From the NCBI RefSeq assembly GCF_027596085.1, contig NC_072464.1, positions 16,804,624 through 16,868,623 on the forward strand: a DNA stretch of 64,000 nt, in the 5' to 3' direction. The notes beneath the pieces were generated by a model. It worked only from the letters and a program-made list of their open reading frames with translations, made no database searches and had not been told where the DNA came from. Position numbers and translations under genes: made by a program. Source of the stretch: Anoplopoma fimbria (Eukaryota; Chordata; Actinopteri; Perciformes; Anoplopomatidae). The stretch's first letter is position 1. Each line of letters opens with the position of its first letter. Below are positions 1-14,269 of this stretch, one piece after another.

Positions 1-2043
1 AACATCTCAATGTGATTAAAGCTCACTGTGTAATGGGTTATAAACTTCCAAAAAAGTATGTTTATCTTGGTTTCCTCTCTATAAAGGGCTGCATGAACAC
101 AGACACAGCATAACTAGATAACTTAGCAAAATTAAATTTCCTGTATGTGGCTTCTGCGGCCAGTGTTACATCTTTCATCCATTACAGTTGCAGTACTATG
201 TAAAAGAACATGATATATTTAAATACCAAGGTACCTTATGTAAAATTACAATAGAAGTGGTGTATACTTACTGACTTTATCCTCCACTGGTTTATGTTTC
301 TGTATATTTTGTACGACCATGCTAAAGAGAGGTCTGCAGAGACAGCATGTGCCATGAATCCCCACCTTCTCTTTGTTGTGGCTGGTTTTTCTTTGGTCCA
401 GCTTGTACTAGATGTGCCTCTTTTTCAGTTTGTGCGATTTCCTCTCTGGAAACCACATGCAGCATCTATTTATTCATGCTCTGCATTGCAGCTGTTCCAC
501 AATGGCCTTAAAGTTCAAAAAGTTTATGAAGTTGGAGGGAAAAAGTAGTTTGTCGTCAGTTCTGTTAGTCCTAGGTTTTGTAGCTTGCCTTAAATGCTCC
601 TGTGTTCATCAACTCTGTCCTCTCCAGGGCCATGCCCAGTGTTAATTAAAGATCAAAGGCAGTCTCCCAGGTCAAGCCCCTGCTGTCAGGGCCAAGGGAA
701 GCTCTTTTTTGGGGGCTGCGGACTGCAGACGAGCCTGTCACATTGTCCAGATGCGAGGAGAAACTTTTTCGCAGCTGTCAGAAAAAAAGTGCAAAATGTA
801 AACAGATTGGGTAAGATTTTAAATACACAAAAAATGACAACAAAATACAATCAGCATTAAAATAAAAATGCTCTGGTTTTAAACAGACATCAAATTTGTG
901 CCATTTACTTTTAAGCCTTATTTTCTATTTAATAAAGAGTTGTTGAAGAACATAAAAGTCATTAGAATAGGTCTCAATTGGAAGTATCCCATGTCTACAT
1001 GCCATTATAAAATCTTTATCCAATTGATATTTATAAATTAAAAAGAAGAACAAACATTTTATACATAATGTTTGTACCTTCCACCAGTTTAGCCTTTCCC
1101 CCCATATTTGAAAGGACAAAAAATAAGAATAGGACACTATGCAGACAAATGGCGGACCCCTGTCCCCCCTTCGTGCCACCCTCCTTTCACTTCCTGTCAC
1201 CCTGTGAATTGTGTGAATGTTTGGATGTATTTGACAATCTCTTATTAGTTTCAGAGAGGTCTAATGGACTCTAATAAGGTCTTATGTTACCCTGGAGTGG
1301 GACAGCTGCACCAACAGGCCCCCACAGCCCCCCGCGTGCAGCCGTCGGGGGGGCCCCATCGCGCAGCTCGCTCTCCAGGCCCTCTGTGTTAACAGATAGA
1401 TGGGTGCATGCGGGTTAGGTCACCGTACAGAGATATAGCGAGAAAGATGAAAACATATACACACTGCTACAGCCAGATAAGAGACAGACAGAAAGAAAGA
1501 GAATAATTCACATGTCACAAACCCACTTGGTCATTTTTTACCCCATGACTCCATAGATAAGGTTGTTGATTTATTATTAACTTGGCTGTACATGGGAAGA
1601 AAACATACATTCTATAACTGGATACCTCGCACTGTTGTTTCTCTAAAATAAACAAACAAAAAAACATTCAGCCAAGACCACAAATGACTAATCTAGTAAT
1701 TACTGTGAACAAGCAGGCTGTCAGGCAACAGCAGTTAGGTGGATTTAAGACCCAGAGTTTGGATTGGGTGGTGTTGGCTTTGGCTATTCCAAATCAGATG
1801 TGGATGGAGCACCTTCACTGAATATTTCATGCTTTGTTTTCTTTGACCGAACGCCTCTAAGCAGCATCTTCCTTCCAAGTCTCTGCTCTATGAGTGTGTG
1901 TGTGTGTTTGTATGTGTCTATGAGTGAGAGAGGAAGCGAGAGAGAGTAGGAGAGCAGTTGCCTTTGTTTACGCAGACTCCGAAGTGTGTTTAAGGGCTTT
2001 AATAGAATACACTCTAGTATTAGACTGTCATTATCTTGCTGGC

Positions 2044-2194
<151 letters not shown>

Positions 2195-2720
2195 AGCCAG
2201 AAATGGTTGTGAAAGCGAGGATGTTTTTTCAGTGGCGCCTTCAAAAGAACACACAAATTCTGTCTGGCTTCGACTATGGGACGCTGTGTGCGAGCTGCCG
2301 TTCTGAGAGTGTGTGTCCATGTCTGCGTGTGTGTGGCTGCTGGCTGCATTACATATTTCACAGGGTGCTGTGTGTATTGCTGTGAGCATGTTTTGATATT
2401 TCATCATCCTTATCAGAGCAGATGTCATCGGATCTTTTGTCAGTGTGAAACCCAGTGAGTGGACGTGGCGTTTCGTCCGACTGTATACGAGGCGAATGGA
2501 CGCGTCCGTCATCGTCTGGATTACTGTGTGTTTTGTGAGCGGGCTTCGGCCTTTCCATAGAGAATGTGAGGCCAGATTTAATCTCGCTAAGTCAGTCTTT
2601 CATCTGTCATTAGAACAGACTGGAGCAGGTGAACTAACTCCTATCTACCATCAGTGTGAAATTCCTGCAACCCTAATTTGATCCTAAAACAGCAAACGGA
2701 TGTCTGTCTGTCGAGTTTGA

Positions 2721-2764
<44 letters not shown>
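2721..2764 (+). repeat. (GT)n microsatellite
   Basis: About 20 GT units with one A interruption at the start. Confidence 0.5.
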
Positions 2765-2765
<1 letters not shown>

Positions 2766-3194
2766 GCAAATGCACGCAGCTGTTCTGCTGTACGTCGCGT
2801 AGAGACCCAGGTTTACATTCTTACCGGATTTATCAAGACACACAATCCCCAAACTTGCCAGGACCATAATGCTTATTATAATTTCACATATACAGTAAAT
2901 CCACATACACAGACACAGGGACACAAATACTGAAGCCTATTTGAGCCTGATGGTTTTGCATGGATTACTTACCATATCTTATTATAAGTGGAAAATAGAG
3001 CACACTTAAAAAAAATGTATATTTTTCCAAGTTTCAAGGCACTTATAAAGTTAAGATTTCTTTGATTTCTGGTAGATCATTTTGCACTGATGAGAATTAT
3101 TTCTTTTTGACGACTTCCAAATAGCAAGGCCTTTCTCTGCTTGTTTATTTCCTTTCCCCTTCTTCCCTTACTCTCTCTCTCTCTCCGTTCACCC

Positions 3195-3252
3195 CTGTGG
3201 CTGATGGTCTTGGCCGCCGGTTCAAAGCCCACCGTCCATCTCATGTCGAATG
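3195..3252 (+). mobile_element. Possible tRNA-derived SINE fragment
   Basis: CTGTGGCTGATGGTCTTGG resembles the A-box region, GCCGGTTCAAAGCCC resembles the B-box (GGTTCRANYCC), and CATGTCGAA follows as in several teleost SINE families (..CATGTCGAAGTGTCCTTGAG). The match decays after this. Short and diverged; the call is by memory of family consensus and is tentative. Confidence 0.5.
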
Positions 3253-4285
3253 TTTTATATCACTCTTCACTCTCTCGCTTAAGTGACTTAGCTGCTGTCC
3301 TCATGCACAGACATGCTTGCCTTTCAAGCTGACACTTTATACATCTTTCACTGGCTTCGTCACAGAAACCTGACTGGCCCGGAATGATTCAGCATCCATT
3401 TTATCATCTGATTTGGAAACAAAGCTGTATTCAGCTTCAACGGTGAGTCACATGACTTGCTGTAATGTTATTGGTTGTTGCTGGGACTGCCGATGAGGCT
3501 CTAGCTCTATTGCATCTGATTGTTTTTGTCTGGGTTGAGGCAAAATGGTTGAAATCCAGTGCAGCTGGTGAAGAAACTTAATTAGCATTGAGCTTACACG
3601 AAGGAATCCACATTTTTTTCAGGAGAGATCAGACCCCACCAGAGCTACGATGCCAGTAAATCATGAACTTACAGTCAAAAAGTATTGAGATAGCAGAGTC
3701 CAAAGAGATGCCAGTGTGTCTCTGTCTTGCTAGATATGTTTTTTGTAAGATTGTTTTGGAGTCTCTCTGCCCCCTAGTGTTCAGAAATCCTTTAATGCAA
3801 CTTCGGTCTACTGTTTATGAGAAAAGACACTGCTGCTATCCGAATACATTTAGATTTGTAGCACCAAATGTGACCCCCATGAATTTTACAGGTATACCCA
3901 ATGCTTTTCTATGGAATTCAAGGTGCGATTCAATTGATTTTGTCTGTCAGTATATATGGTTCTTCTTTCTCGAGACACATATTTTGGCTTTGGTTTCTGC
4001 TTCACGTATTTATTGATCAAACCCCAGGCCAATCAATGAAAGCAGAAGAGATCCAGCAGCACTGTAGAATCCCATGTGGTTATTCTTAAACGTTCCTTCT
4101 TATTCTTCTTATTACCCACATTGTTTTTTGTACTGTGTTTTTTGTATATTTGTTCTGCCAGACTGTTGAGGCTGAGTGCTGTGAATTCATGGAGCTATTG
4201 GCTCTCCTCGGGTCCCTTGGAAGAGCTCTGTTTGTTTGTGTTGGCCGTTATATAACTGCCCGGCTCTCCACAAGAACATGTCAGT

Positions 4286-4288
<3 letters not shown>

Positions 4289-4333
<45 letters not shown>
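4289..4333 (+). repeat. (CA)n microsatellite
   Basis: About 22 AC units. Confidence 0.5.
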
Positions 4334-4337
<4 letters not shown>

Positions 4338-4680
4338 CACACACAATACCACATCCCCTAAATGACAATTACAGTGGTTCTAATCAAGCAACAGGGTATT
4401 ATGCATCACATATTCTTTTCTCGTCTTCTTTTGTTTCTGGATATGTTTTTGCATTTATATATTTATCCAGTTCACAGAGATCTTTGAGCCATTGTTCCTG
4501 TTTCCAGCGACACCCTTGCAACACGTCATATACCACAGTTGCACACATTCACAGTGGGAGCTTCACAGTCCAACAGAATAAAACAATGACCTGTTATTGT
4601 GGGTCACCTCCATCGTTGTTGAGAGCCAGTGTTACTCACATTTTCAAAGCCAATCCAGGCAATCATCAGTTCATGCTGTC

Positions 4681-4683
<3 letters not shown>

Positions 4684-4742
<59 letters not shown>
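4684..4742 (+). repeat. (GT)n microsatellite
   Basis: About 29 GT units. Confidence 0.5.
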
Positions 4743-4745
<3 letters not shown>

Positions 4746-5663
4746 TGTGTCTTTGTATGAATGACGTGTTCTACTGTAGATAGGCTCTGCTCTAACACTA
4801 CTGTTCCATTGCATCAGTCTCCTCCTCTCTTGTCAGTTTAGCTTAGTGGTGAGGCCTTTCTCTGCTGCAGTCTCTGGCTGTGCACTGCCTGGCACGTTGC
4901 CTTTTTGGAACTGAAAATGAGAGGAGAGACTAGAAGAAAGGACAAGGCCTGGATTGAGTGCTCCAGTGAGAAAGATCTTGAATTATGATGTTAACACTAC
5001 ATTATACAACGTTCGCTGGATGTAAAAGAACAGTAACCTTTATTTGAAAATTCTTAAAATGGCAGAGAACTATCCCAAATAGCAGAGGTGCATTCGCAGT
5101 GGCGACTTCAGCTTTCTTTCTTGAAGAACGAGAGAGAAATAGAAAGTGGATGACTGAAACTTATGGAGAATAATTTGGGGATTTTTCTGGGTAGTCCACA
5201 CCTCTGACATTCACCTCATCACATGTCAAGTTGCATTGAAGTGCATCCTCAGTTCAAGCTACGTCTATTTGTGTTCATTTTTTTTATCTATACTGTTTCC
5301 ATCTCTGCCCCGAAATATCAGTCCCTCTAGTACTGTTTGACTTTTTGGGGATCTTCCATAACCTTGATGTGCAAAAAAAAAAAAAAGAAACCTGAGCTAA
5401 TTAAAGCATGCAGAGGAGCCTGCAGCAATCATACTGACTCCCTCTCCACAACACAGCAGCCGGGACGGGAATATGAGTGGAGAGAGGGGAAAGAGAGGAA
5501 GGGAGAGTGAAATAGAGAGAGGGGGAGAGATAATGAGCATAGTGTTAATTAGAGACACCGTTCAGCTGTAGTCCAGAGGCGGGAATTACTAACTAAGCAA
5601 GGAAAACTCAGCAATAACGTTGTGTATGCTCATATAGCGTATGGTATATACTCATCTGTGTGA

Positions 5664-5692
5664 GGAGAGAGAGAGAGAGAGAGAGAGAGAGC
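5664..5692 (+). repeat. (GA)n microsatellite
   Basis: About 14 GA units. Confidence 0.5.
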
Positions 5693-5834
5693 ACATTCCC
5701 ATCACCATCCATTGCTATACATGCATATTGAAAGCCTGCGTTAGTGCATGTGTGTTTGTGTCTCAGTTCTTCTTAAATCAATGTCTGCTTCTGTATCTCT
5801 GTGTGCACACTTATAGCGTTCTGATGCTCTGTCG

Positions 5835-5960
<126 letters not shown>

Positions 5961-6497
5961 TCCTGTGTGAGTGTGTTCCTGGCATACATGGCTAAGGAGG
6001 AGGCTGTTGCCAAAGATGCAGGAAAGGTTTGTTCATTCGGGGTATTATTGCCTGTTTGCTTTTCTCTTTATGGGCCTTCCAGTGCCGGCTGGGGGTGGAG
6101 GGTGAGCCCGTCACCCCGGGGCCCTGGTGCTCTTTGGACTTCAAAGCTGTCGGTAACCACAGGCTCAGGAATTCAACTTAACACACAGACAAATACACCC
6201 ACATGCACGCACACACCCACGCCCAACCAGGCCTGTGCCAAAAATGGAGGCACCGATAGATGGGGTGTTTATTTGTTGGAGAGGCCCCTGCCAGTTGACA
6301 AGACCACTTCACAGTGATCAGTCTAAAGTGTGTGTGTGCGTGTGCGTGTTTGTGTATGCATGTGTGGGTTTTTTGTTTGTACAGTAAACAGAGACATGGT
6401 TTGCAATGTGCAGGCAGTATGCAAAAATGTGTGTGCTTCTGTGCATTCCCTCATTCTTAACAGTGACTGATGATCACTGTGGGAATCCTGACATTAC

Positions 6498-6499
<2 letters not shown>

Positions 6500-6588
<89 letters not shown>

Positions 6589-6604
6589 GTGTGTGTGTGT
6601 GTGT
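6500..6604 (+). repeat. (GT)n microsatellite
   Basis: About 52 TG units with one phase slip (TTG) near 6587. Confidence 0.5.
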
Positions 6605-9010
6605 GAGCTTGTGTTTGTCTGTGGACAAGCAAGGACAGAGGGATGGACACGGCGGGAAAACGTCCTGTTTGACAGACAGAATGGATGTTTGGATACACAT
6701 GTAATGTAACAGGGGAGGGGCGGAAGGGGAAGGGAGGTAGGACAGGGGAGCCACTCCATCATTCCTGATGGATGAGTTGGAGCAAGCTGGGGAGGGAGGT
6801 TGAAGAGCGAGGAGAGGGGGGGGAGGTGAAGGCCAGAGAGAAAGAAAGCGAGCTGTCACGGGCATATAGACCCCCGCTGAAAACTCTTTGGCGCAGAATG
6901 CCTCTTTTGTGATTTGTGACGTTGACGCTATCAATTCAACATCCACAAAGGCTGACACGTATGTTTATTTAATCATACATTTTTTTTCTCAGCATTGCCA
7001 GACTGATCCTTTTTCCTTATTGCATTGCTCTCAAATGTCCCAGTAAGTTTGCTGATAATGGATGATTTCCATCACAACTTGAACAACAGTGATGATTAAC
7101 ATCAACATTCAACACGGTCCCACTCCCAAATTGTCAAAAACATATGGTTGGTCAGAGCCTTTTAGCATCTCATACTGAAGCAACACACTTTCATATAAGC
7201 TGATGGGTCAAACAAACATAAGACTTCTGTCCAGGAGACCATTGTTCATGTCAGTCGTTAGTCACATCAGTTGTTAGTCATGTCACTTGCTTGTCATGAA
7301 AGTCATTAGTCAGTGAAGTGAACGTCAACCAGCTATTTTCCTGAACCTAACTTCTTTCTTCCTGTGAAGTAAGAAGTGCATTTTGAAAAGATACTTGCAT
7401 GTAACGAGTGGAAACTGACACGCAATCCCTACCATTTAAAGAATTGATGCTAAAGGGGTACATAGAGGGTCTCAGTCTGAAGCTAGGCCACTAACCGAGC
7501 GTCGGTACTTGACGATTTGGGAGTGAGAATGTTTTGCATCAATTGCGCTTATTCCTTCCAGTTTTACATTTAATTTGCACGAAAACCGATAAATACATAA
7601 AACATTATTAAAAGCTGCTTTTGAATAATATGATTACAATAACATTATTTTTAGGACGACCAGCTCCACCATTTATTTTTTGCAATTACTTCTGAGGACT
7701 CTTCCTGGTCTAGAGTATAATCAGCAGCTCATTTGAAATTTACCTTTTTTCTCCTCATTTTCTTTTACCACATTCTACTATCAGTGTTTCACTTCACCAC
7801 AGTCTGTCCTTTAATTTGTGCTTTGCTTTGATGTCCACCTTCAGCAGAGGATGGAGTTTAATTAACCATTGAATCCAGCCATAACCTGTCAAAGAGCCTA
7901 ATCATAACAACTGCTACTACTCACACTTCAGCTACTTCTATCAGCAATATATATTCAATGTTAGAATATTTGGCATGCTGTTTGTAACTCATGAATAAAA
8001 TAGGCCAACCGAAAATCCATCATGTGTGATGTCTGCTGTCCTTGGTGCTGAAGACGCCCTCAGCTGTAACCTCAGACACATCTAGGGGGGCTGCGTCTGT
8101 CATGTGTCTCACTTATCTAAACCCGTCCTGTAGGCATGTTTAGTGACGCCGCGAGTATAGTTGTCAGAAGCATCGTCTCCTTGTACAGCTGCGATGCGTT
8201 CAGTGAACAGAGGAATCTCAGTGTCATTTCAGTTTGAAAACCCAAGCGTCACCACGTAAATGTCTGTCTTCAAGTAGCTGTCTGATGGCGCTGTGCTGCT
8301 ACATCACAGATGTCAGCATAACAACCTTTCCGTTTCAACAAACAGGGCACTCTTTAATGACAGACAACTAAAGGAAAGCAATGTCTGTTTTAACGATTTT
8401 CAGAGTGGGAGCACAGCATGGAAGTCAAGTTGGTAATGCTGCAGCAAGGCTTAGCCAGTTAGCACACAGGCAGTAAACATTGATGAAGTGACACGTTAGA
8501 ATTGATTCCCTCGGAAATCTCACTCACAGGGACTTTTTTTTAGAGATTTCTAATCACTTTGACAGCACCGACACTTTGCTCTAATGCTAAACTATGTGAC
8601 AGGAATCAATTCAATTATATCAACCCACTAAACATGGTTGAGTGTACAGGGGGGGTTTTCATGCACATTTTATACTGTTTTTAATGTCTTTTATACCTTT
8701 TATGTTTTAAAGAACCAACATAGTGTTGGTAATACTCAGGCAGTATATCCTTTTGACCAGCCAGCAGCCTACTAATGCAGCCCACTCTGTTGTTTTCTAC
8801 ACGACAATGACTAAATATAAATAAAAAAGCTAATCTTACTTAACTGATGCATGGTTTATTTCTTTATTTTTTCAAGTGTGTTTTCTTCTTACCTGTGTCT
8901 GCTTGTGTTTTGTTGACCTTCCTATGTTAACCTTGGTGTGTTTATGGTTTGCATCTCCCATCTTATTCAGGTCTGCAGGAAGTGAGGTTTCTGTACTCCT
9001 CTGAGATCTC

Positions 9011-9018
9011 TGTGTGTT

Positions 9019-9066
<48 letters not shown>

Positions 9067-9090
9067 AAAGAGAGAGAGAGAGAGAGAGAG
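9011..9090 (+). repeat. Compound (GT)n(GA)n microsatellite
   Basis: GT units to about 9064, followed directly by GA units to 9090. Confidence 0.5.
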
Positions 9091-9242
9091 AAGGAAAGGA
9101 AGAAGGAAAGAGAGAATAAGTGCACAACATTAGTGTGAGATACATGTCTGTCAATATCTACACATCCTTAGTAGACCAGAAGTGAGCAGAGGTGAGGAAA
9201 GGAAGTCAAAGTGCTTACCACAGCAGGAACCGCTTCTCACCA

Positions 9243-9243
<1 letters not shown>

Positions 9244-9329
<86 letters not shown>
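9244..9329 (+). repeat. (CA)n microsatellite
   Basis: About 43 pure CA units, in opposite orientation to the GT array at 9011-9064. Confidence 0.5.
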
Positions 9330-9331
<2 letters not shown>

Positions 9332-10986
9332 TACATATTATCATGCGGAGATGTGCTTTAACTTGTTTTGTGCACACGTTTACTTTTGCCAAAACCAATC
9401 TTCCATCGACCGCTCATGCATTCAAATGTCCTGCTGCCTTCACTTATCCATTACGATATAATTTCCAAGAGTTCCCAACTGTTTGTACGTTTTGCTCTGG
9501 CGCAGCCTTGAGGTGAGCTGGCTGCCTGTCGGTAGTGTTCCTCTCTTTGACCAAGAGCAGGCTGGAATGGATCAAAGGAACCTGGTCAGAGGCGAGTTAT
9601 AAAATCATACATTTTCAGGGATTGGGATGAAAAGCTGTCAAAAGGCTGCACTGCAGTTTTCAGTTCCAGTTCCAGGTCCCAAGGTTGTCAAATTTCTATT
9701 GCACTCTTTTCATGCACACTTTTACTGACTGTATCCTGTAGGAGGCTGTCTGACAGTGTGGGGTACCGAGGCTGTTCCAATCTATTTGGACTTCATACAC
9801 TGAAATAAGTATAGAAGTCTATTGGCATCAAGTCAGGTTTGTTTATGGTGGAAGTCCGACTTAGGAATAGATGCACCTTGTACCCTTCTGTTTGTAATAT
9901 TCATTTAACAGATCTGGACTTTTCAGTTTAATTAAGGGTGCTATAAAGTTAATCACCTGCAAGGCTGAGGGCCCGGTTCTGTACTCTGGACTTCTCCACC
10001 TGCTTCCTGGAGTAAAACGGACAGTGTGAGCACCATTTGTTGTGGCTTTATTGTTATTGTTTGAGTTACAGTTCAACTACTGTTGTGACCATCAAATAGG
10101 ACCTCATTTTGAGCTTGTGTCGCCGTGGAGACAAGTAGCTGGAGTGACCTTTCTTTTTATGGTTTCACTCTCAGTGAAGGAACTCGATGAAAAGAACCCT
10201 GGAGTTAAGATGTGTCCTGTAGGCAAAAGGCAAAAATGAGATCCAAAACGTATTGGGACACCATTCAGACTTTATTACTCTCTGCTGTATGGAGGTTCTG
10301 GACGAAAACATACATTTCACATTAATTATGCAGGGCTGTACATGCCTATACTGCAAAGAAATTAAGGACCTATGTCAGTGGACTTCATGAGCTCATTGCT
10401 ATAACACACACCATTACGTGAACAGAAACACAATAAAGTAACTTGTCTCAAGATGACATATTCCTCAGCCCCTGTTGAAGTGTCGCTGATGTCCCAGAAA
10501 GTCCTGTCTCCCTGAAATGATCCATAGACTCAGACTTCATGCATCCTTGACTCTCCGTACTCCCACATTTGATAGAGATAAAGGAAAAGGTCCCTGCACT
10601 CACTTATTGCATAATCTAGCCATCCCTATCCACCCCGCAAGAAGCCGAGCGCTGACATTTTACCTTTCAGCCACGGCGGTTGACTCAGAACTTGGTGTCA
10701 GATGGAATAACATGCCCCCTGGTGTGTGCAAGTGTAGGTGTGTGTGAATGTATGCATCTGTGGGATAGAGAAAGGGGTCATTTGCGTGCAAGATATGTAC
10801 TTCTGTTGTGTATGCATATGAGTGTGTGTGGGTTTGTGCGTGCTGATTAAAAGCGGTCAGGCCTCAGTGATCAGGCCTTTAGCTGTCCCTGCACTCTGAA
10901 TGCCAAACACAGCAGAGCATGCCCAGAGCAGCCAAGCATGGAGACTGCAACACTAGACCACAGCAGACAACCTTAACGGTCTGCAG

Positions 10987-10987
<1 letters not shown>

Positions 10988-11068
<81 letters not shown>
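10988..11068 (+). repeat. (GT)n microsatellite
   Basis: About 40 pure GT units. Confidence 0.5.
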
Positions 11069-11070
<2 letters not shown>

Positions 11071-12773
11071 TTTCCCACTTCTGTGTTTGTCTTTATGTCC
11101 GTCTTTGACCATTTAAAGTAATCTGCATAAGAACCATAAACTAGTTTTCATCCCCAGAAATTCCAATTTTCCCAGCATCTTTACAAAACACTATATTGAC
11201 TGTGTTTGTATGGAATTTAATATGCTTCAAATGCTTTCTCCATTAGATGTCAACCAAACTACAGCCGCAGTTTCTCAAAGTCAAAGAATGCAATGCCTTT
11301 GCATTTGAAAAAAAAAAAAAAAGTTACAAAGAACACAAAAAGAGAAAATGTTCTTTGGTGACCACATGTTTTGAATGTATTTCATGTACAGATAAATTAT
11401 TGAGTCTATAAATCGTATCTTTAAAATGATTTCGATGGACAATACATTAACTTTCTCTCTTCTCGTCTTTCTCTGCACACACACATCTAAAGAGTTGTTT
11501 ATGTTCTCTTTTCGAGTGTATTCATATGATGCTTTACCATGAGTCATATTTATACCTCCCTTAGTTCTCTATATGTTTAATTAACATGCGTGTTAAATGG
11601 TAAATGTACATATCATAAATAAGATTAATTTCCTCATCATTGTGCCTTTATTTTCAGTGTGATGCTCCTTACATCCCTATTTTTTTAAATCTGATTTATG
11701 TCCCATAGCTGAATGCCTAAGTAGATGTGGTTTGTTGTATTTGGAGACTGCTTGGTCTCAATGGCGAAGTAAAAGGTAATGGATATAAAAATAAAGCTAT
11801 GGTGTAAGTAGCTGAGAGTTGAGATCAATGATGAGATCAATGAGTTGTTGCTGGTACCCGGGCAACCCATGCCGCTTATTATTCTAACTTAGCCCAGCAT
11901 TCTCCACTTGGCTTGACCAATACCACCAATGTCTGTCAACAAGTGTTTGCCCTGCCAAAAAAGTGTAATGCTCCTCCCCTTCAACTAGAGGCCTCTCTTT
12001 CTGTCTTTGTCCAAGTCTCTCCTCTTGAAGGGGGCTGGAATAAAGTATCACTTATACCAGGATAAAGGATCCAACCTTTAAAGGTTGAGGGATACTGTGG
12101 AGATGAGCACTGACCTTTCTCACAAATTACACACACTCGCTCACGCATTCTCTCTCCCACACTCGCGTACACACCAACACAAATATGCATGGAAGGTTAG
12201 AAGTGGTCTGAAGACGCGCAGAGAAAAATGGCAGACAGCGGTGTCCAACAAGATTACTGTACTCATCATCCACAGATTTCCCACCCCCTCCGATTCATTT
12301 CCCTTCATCTCGCTCCTGTTCAAATGGATGGCACCAGGCATTTGTCAAGGTGAAGGTAGCACGGCCCACGCCTAATGATACAACCGACCAATTTTTCCAT
12401 TTCTTCCGCTCTGCTGGTCTTTCGCTATCAGGTGTTCAATTTCAGCACCTGGAGGCGATGCCAAAGTGCAAAGCCTCCAGGAATGTTAGATAAATCTCAC
12501 TGATTAATGCAAAGGCCCCCGGCAGATTCCCCGCTTTTTAATCACAGGTTTTGTATTGCTGTTGGTGGAAACAGTTTTATTGATGTGAACCTGGGTATCA
12601 GTTTCTCCGCCTCTCATATGATATATTCAATCACTACACAATACATAGCCACGTTTTGGTTTTGTTCTGGTTTAATCTGAATGACTAACAATCTGTATGA
12701 TAAAATAACATAAAATAAACTTCTTGGGCGATCACAAGTTCCCATTCAAGAGGCCTCATGTTCACTACTGGTT

Positions 12774-12776
<3 letters not shown>

Positions 12777-12834
<58 letters not shown>

Positions 12835-12854
12835 TGGGGGGTGTGTGTGGGGGG
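12777..12854 (+). repeat. (GT)n followed by G-rich tract
   Basis: About 26 GT units run into GGGTGGTGGGGGG and GGGGGGG blocks, which together form a possible G-quadruplex. Confidence 0.5.
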
Positions 12855-13890
12855 GATGACAGCTCACTGTCAGGGGTAATTGAGGTGTGTGGTATTGATG
12901 AGACCCCAACTCTAATGAGCTTTAGCCAATTAATCCATTGATTTACATGTAAATGGCTCTTGAAAGGTTACTGGCTGTGGCTGCCATCTGCATGTACTTA
13001 CCATGCTAATATCTTTCTGAGTGACACCCCTACACACAAGCAGAAATTTAGGGGTTGAGAGACAGAAAGTGCGTGAGAGAGAGACATGACTGCTCAATCC
13101 TTGATAAATTGCTCTGCATCTCATTAACAGCGAAATAAGGTGTTAATTGCAGTGCCATACATTAGCCACGGGAGTGCACACCTTTTAATTACCAAGCAAA
13201 CATCTCTCATCTTGTGTGTCAATCTCCCCCCACAACTTTGCCCTGCAGTGTGTCTGGATTATGATTTTTTTTCTCTTTGCATTCTATTTCTCAAGTTCTT
13301 TAACTAAATTCTTTATTTTAAAGGTCATTTTTTTTCCTGATATTAAGATAAATAATGCTTTCTCTTTTGGTCTTGCATCTCCTCCTTGACAATAGTACAT
13401 TTGTGTGGAAAACAGCAAATTCTAGGAGGTCAAATTGGTCAATGTTTTACCCCCATTATGTATTTTGTACGTTTATTTGTCTGCAAAGTGTTGTCATGCA
13501 GGCCGCAAGATAGGACCAATTGTGGATTTCTGTCAGAGATTTGTCAGTTTTCACTTATAAAACAAACTACTTTTTGGGGTCCAACAGAGTGCTGGAGAGT
13601 TGTTCAGTGTATTACTATTCTAGTTTTTCAGTTGAATTTTAAGCTCTCCTCTAGTGTGAGGATGCTGCAGCACAGAATGGCTCATTCTGGTTTGCACAAA
13701 TTGGGCTCTTTATCTTTCACCTAGAACAATGCGTAAATGCAGAGTTCTGCTACTATCCAGCTAACTGAATGGGGTTCGATGTTAATTACCAGTGTGCTTA
13801 GCTTAACCGAGATACTCAGTAAATTGTCCCCAGGTGTGGAAACAATAGGCTATCTTCATTTCACATAGCTGCAGTTGAGCTAATTGTGGT

Positions 13891-13991
<101 letters not shown>

Positions 13992-14127
13992 TTGTGTTTG
14001 TGAGTTGAGTTGTGCTTGGGAAATGTTTTTGTATATACAGTATGTGGTCCTTAACGTGAGCTCATTGGTCCAGCTTGCATATACTAAGTTTGCATGTATG
14101 TGTATGTATAGCTTCATGCAAACCGGT

Positions 14128-14269
<142 letters not shown>

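Noticed and set aside
3663..4016. 117-codon open frame on the plus strand
   Set aside because: No domain or signals; composition typical of intron sequence.
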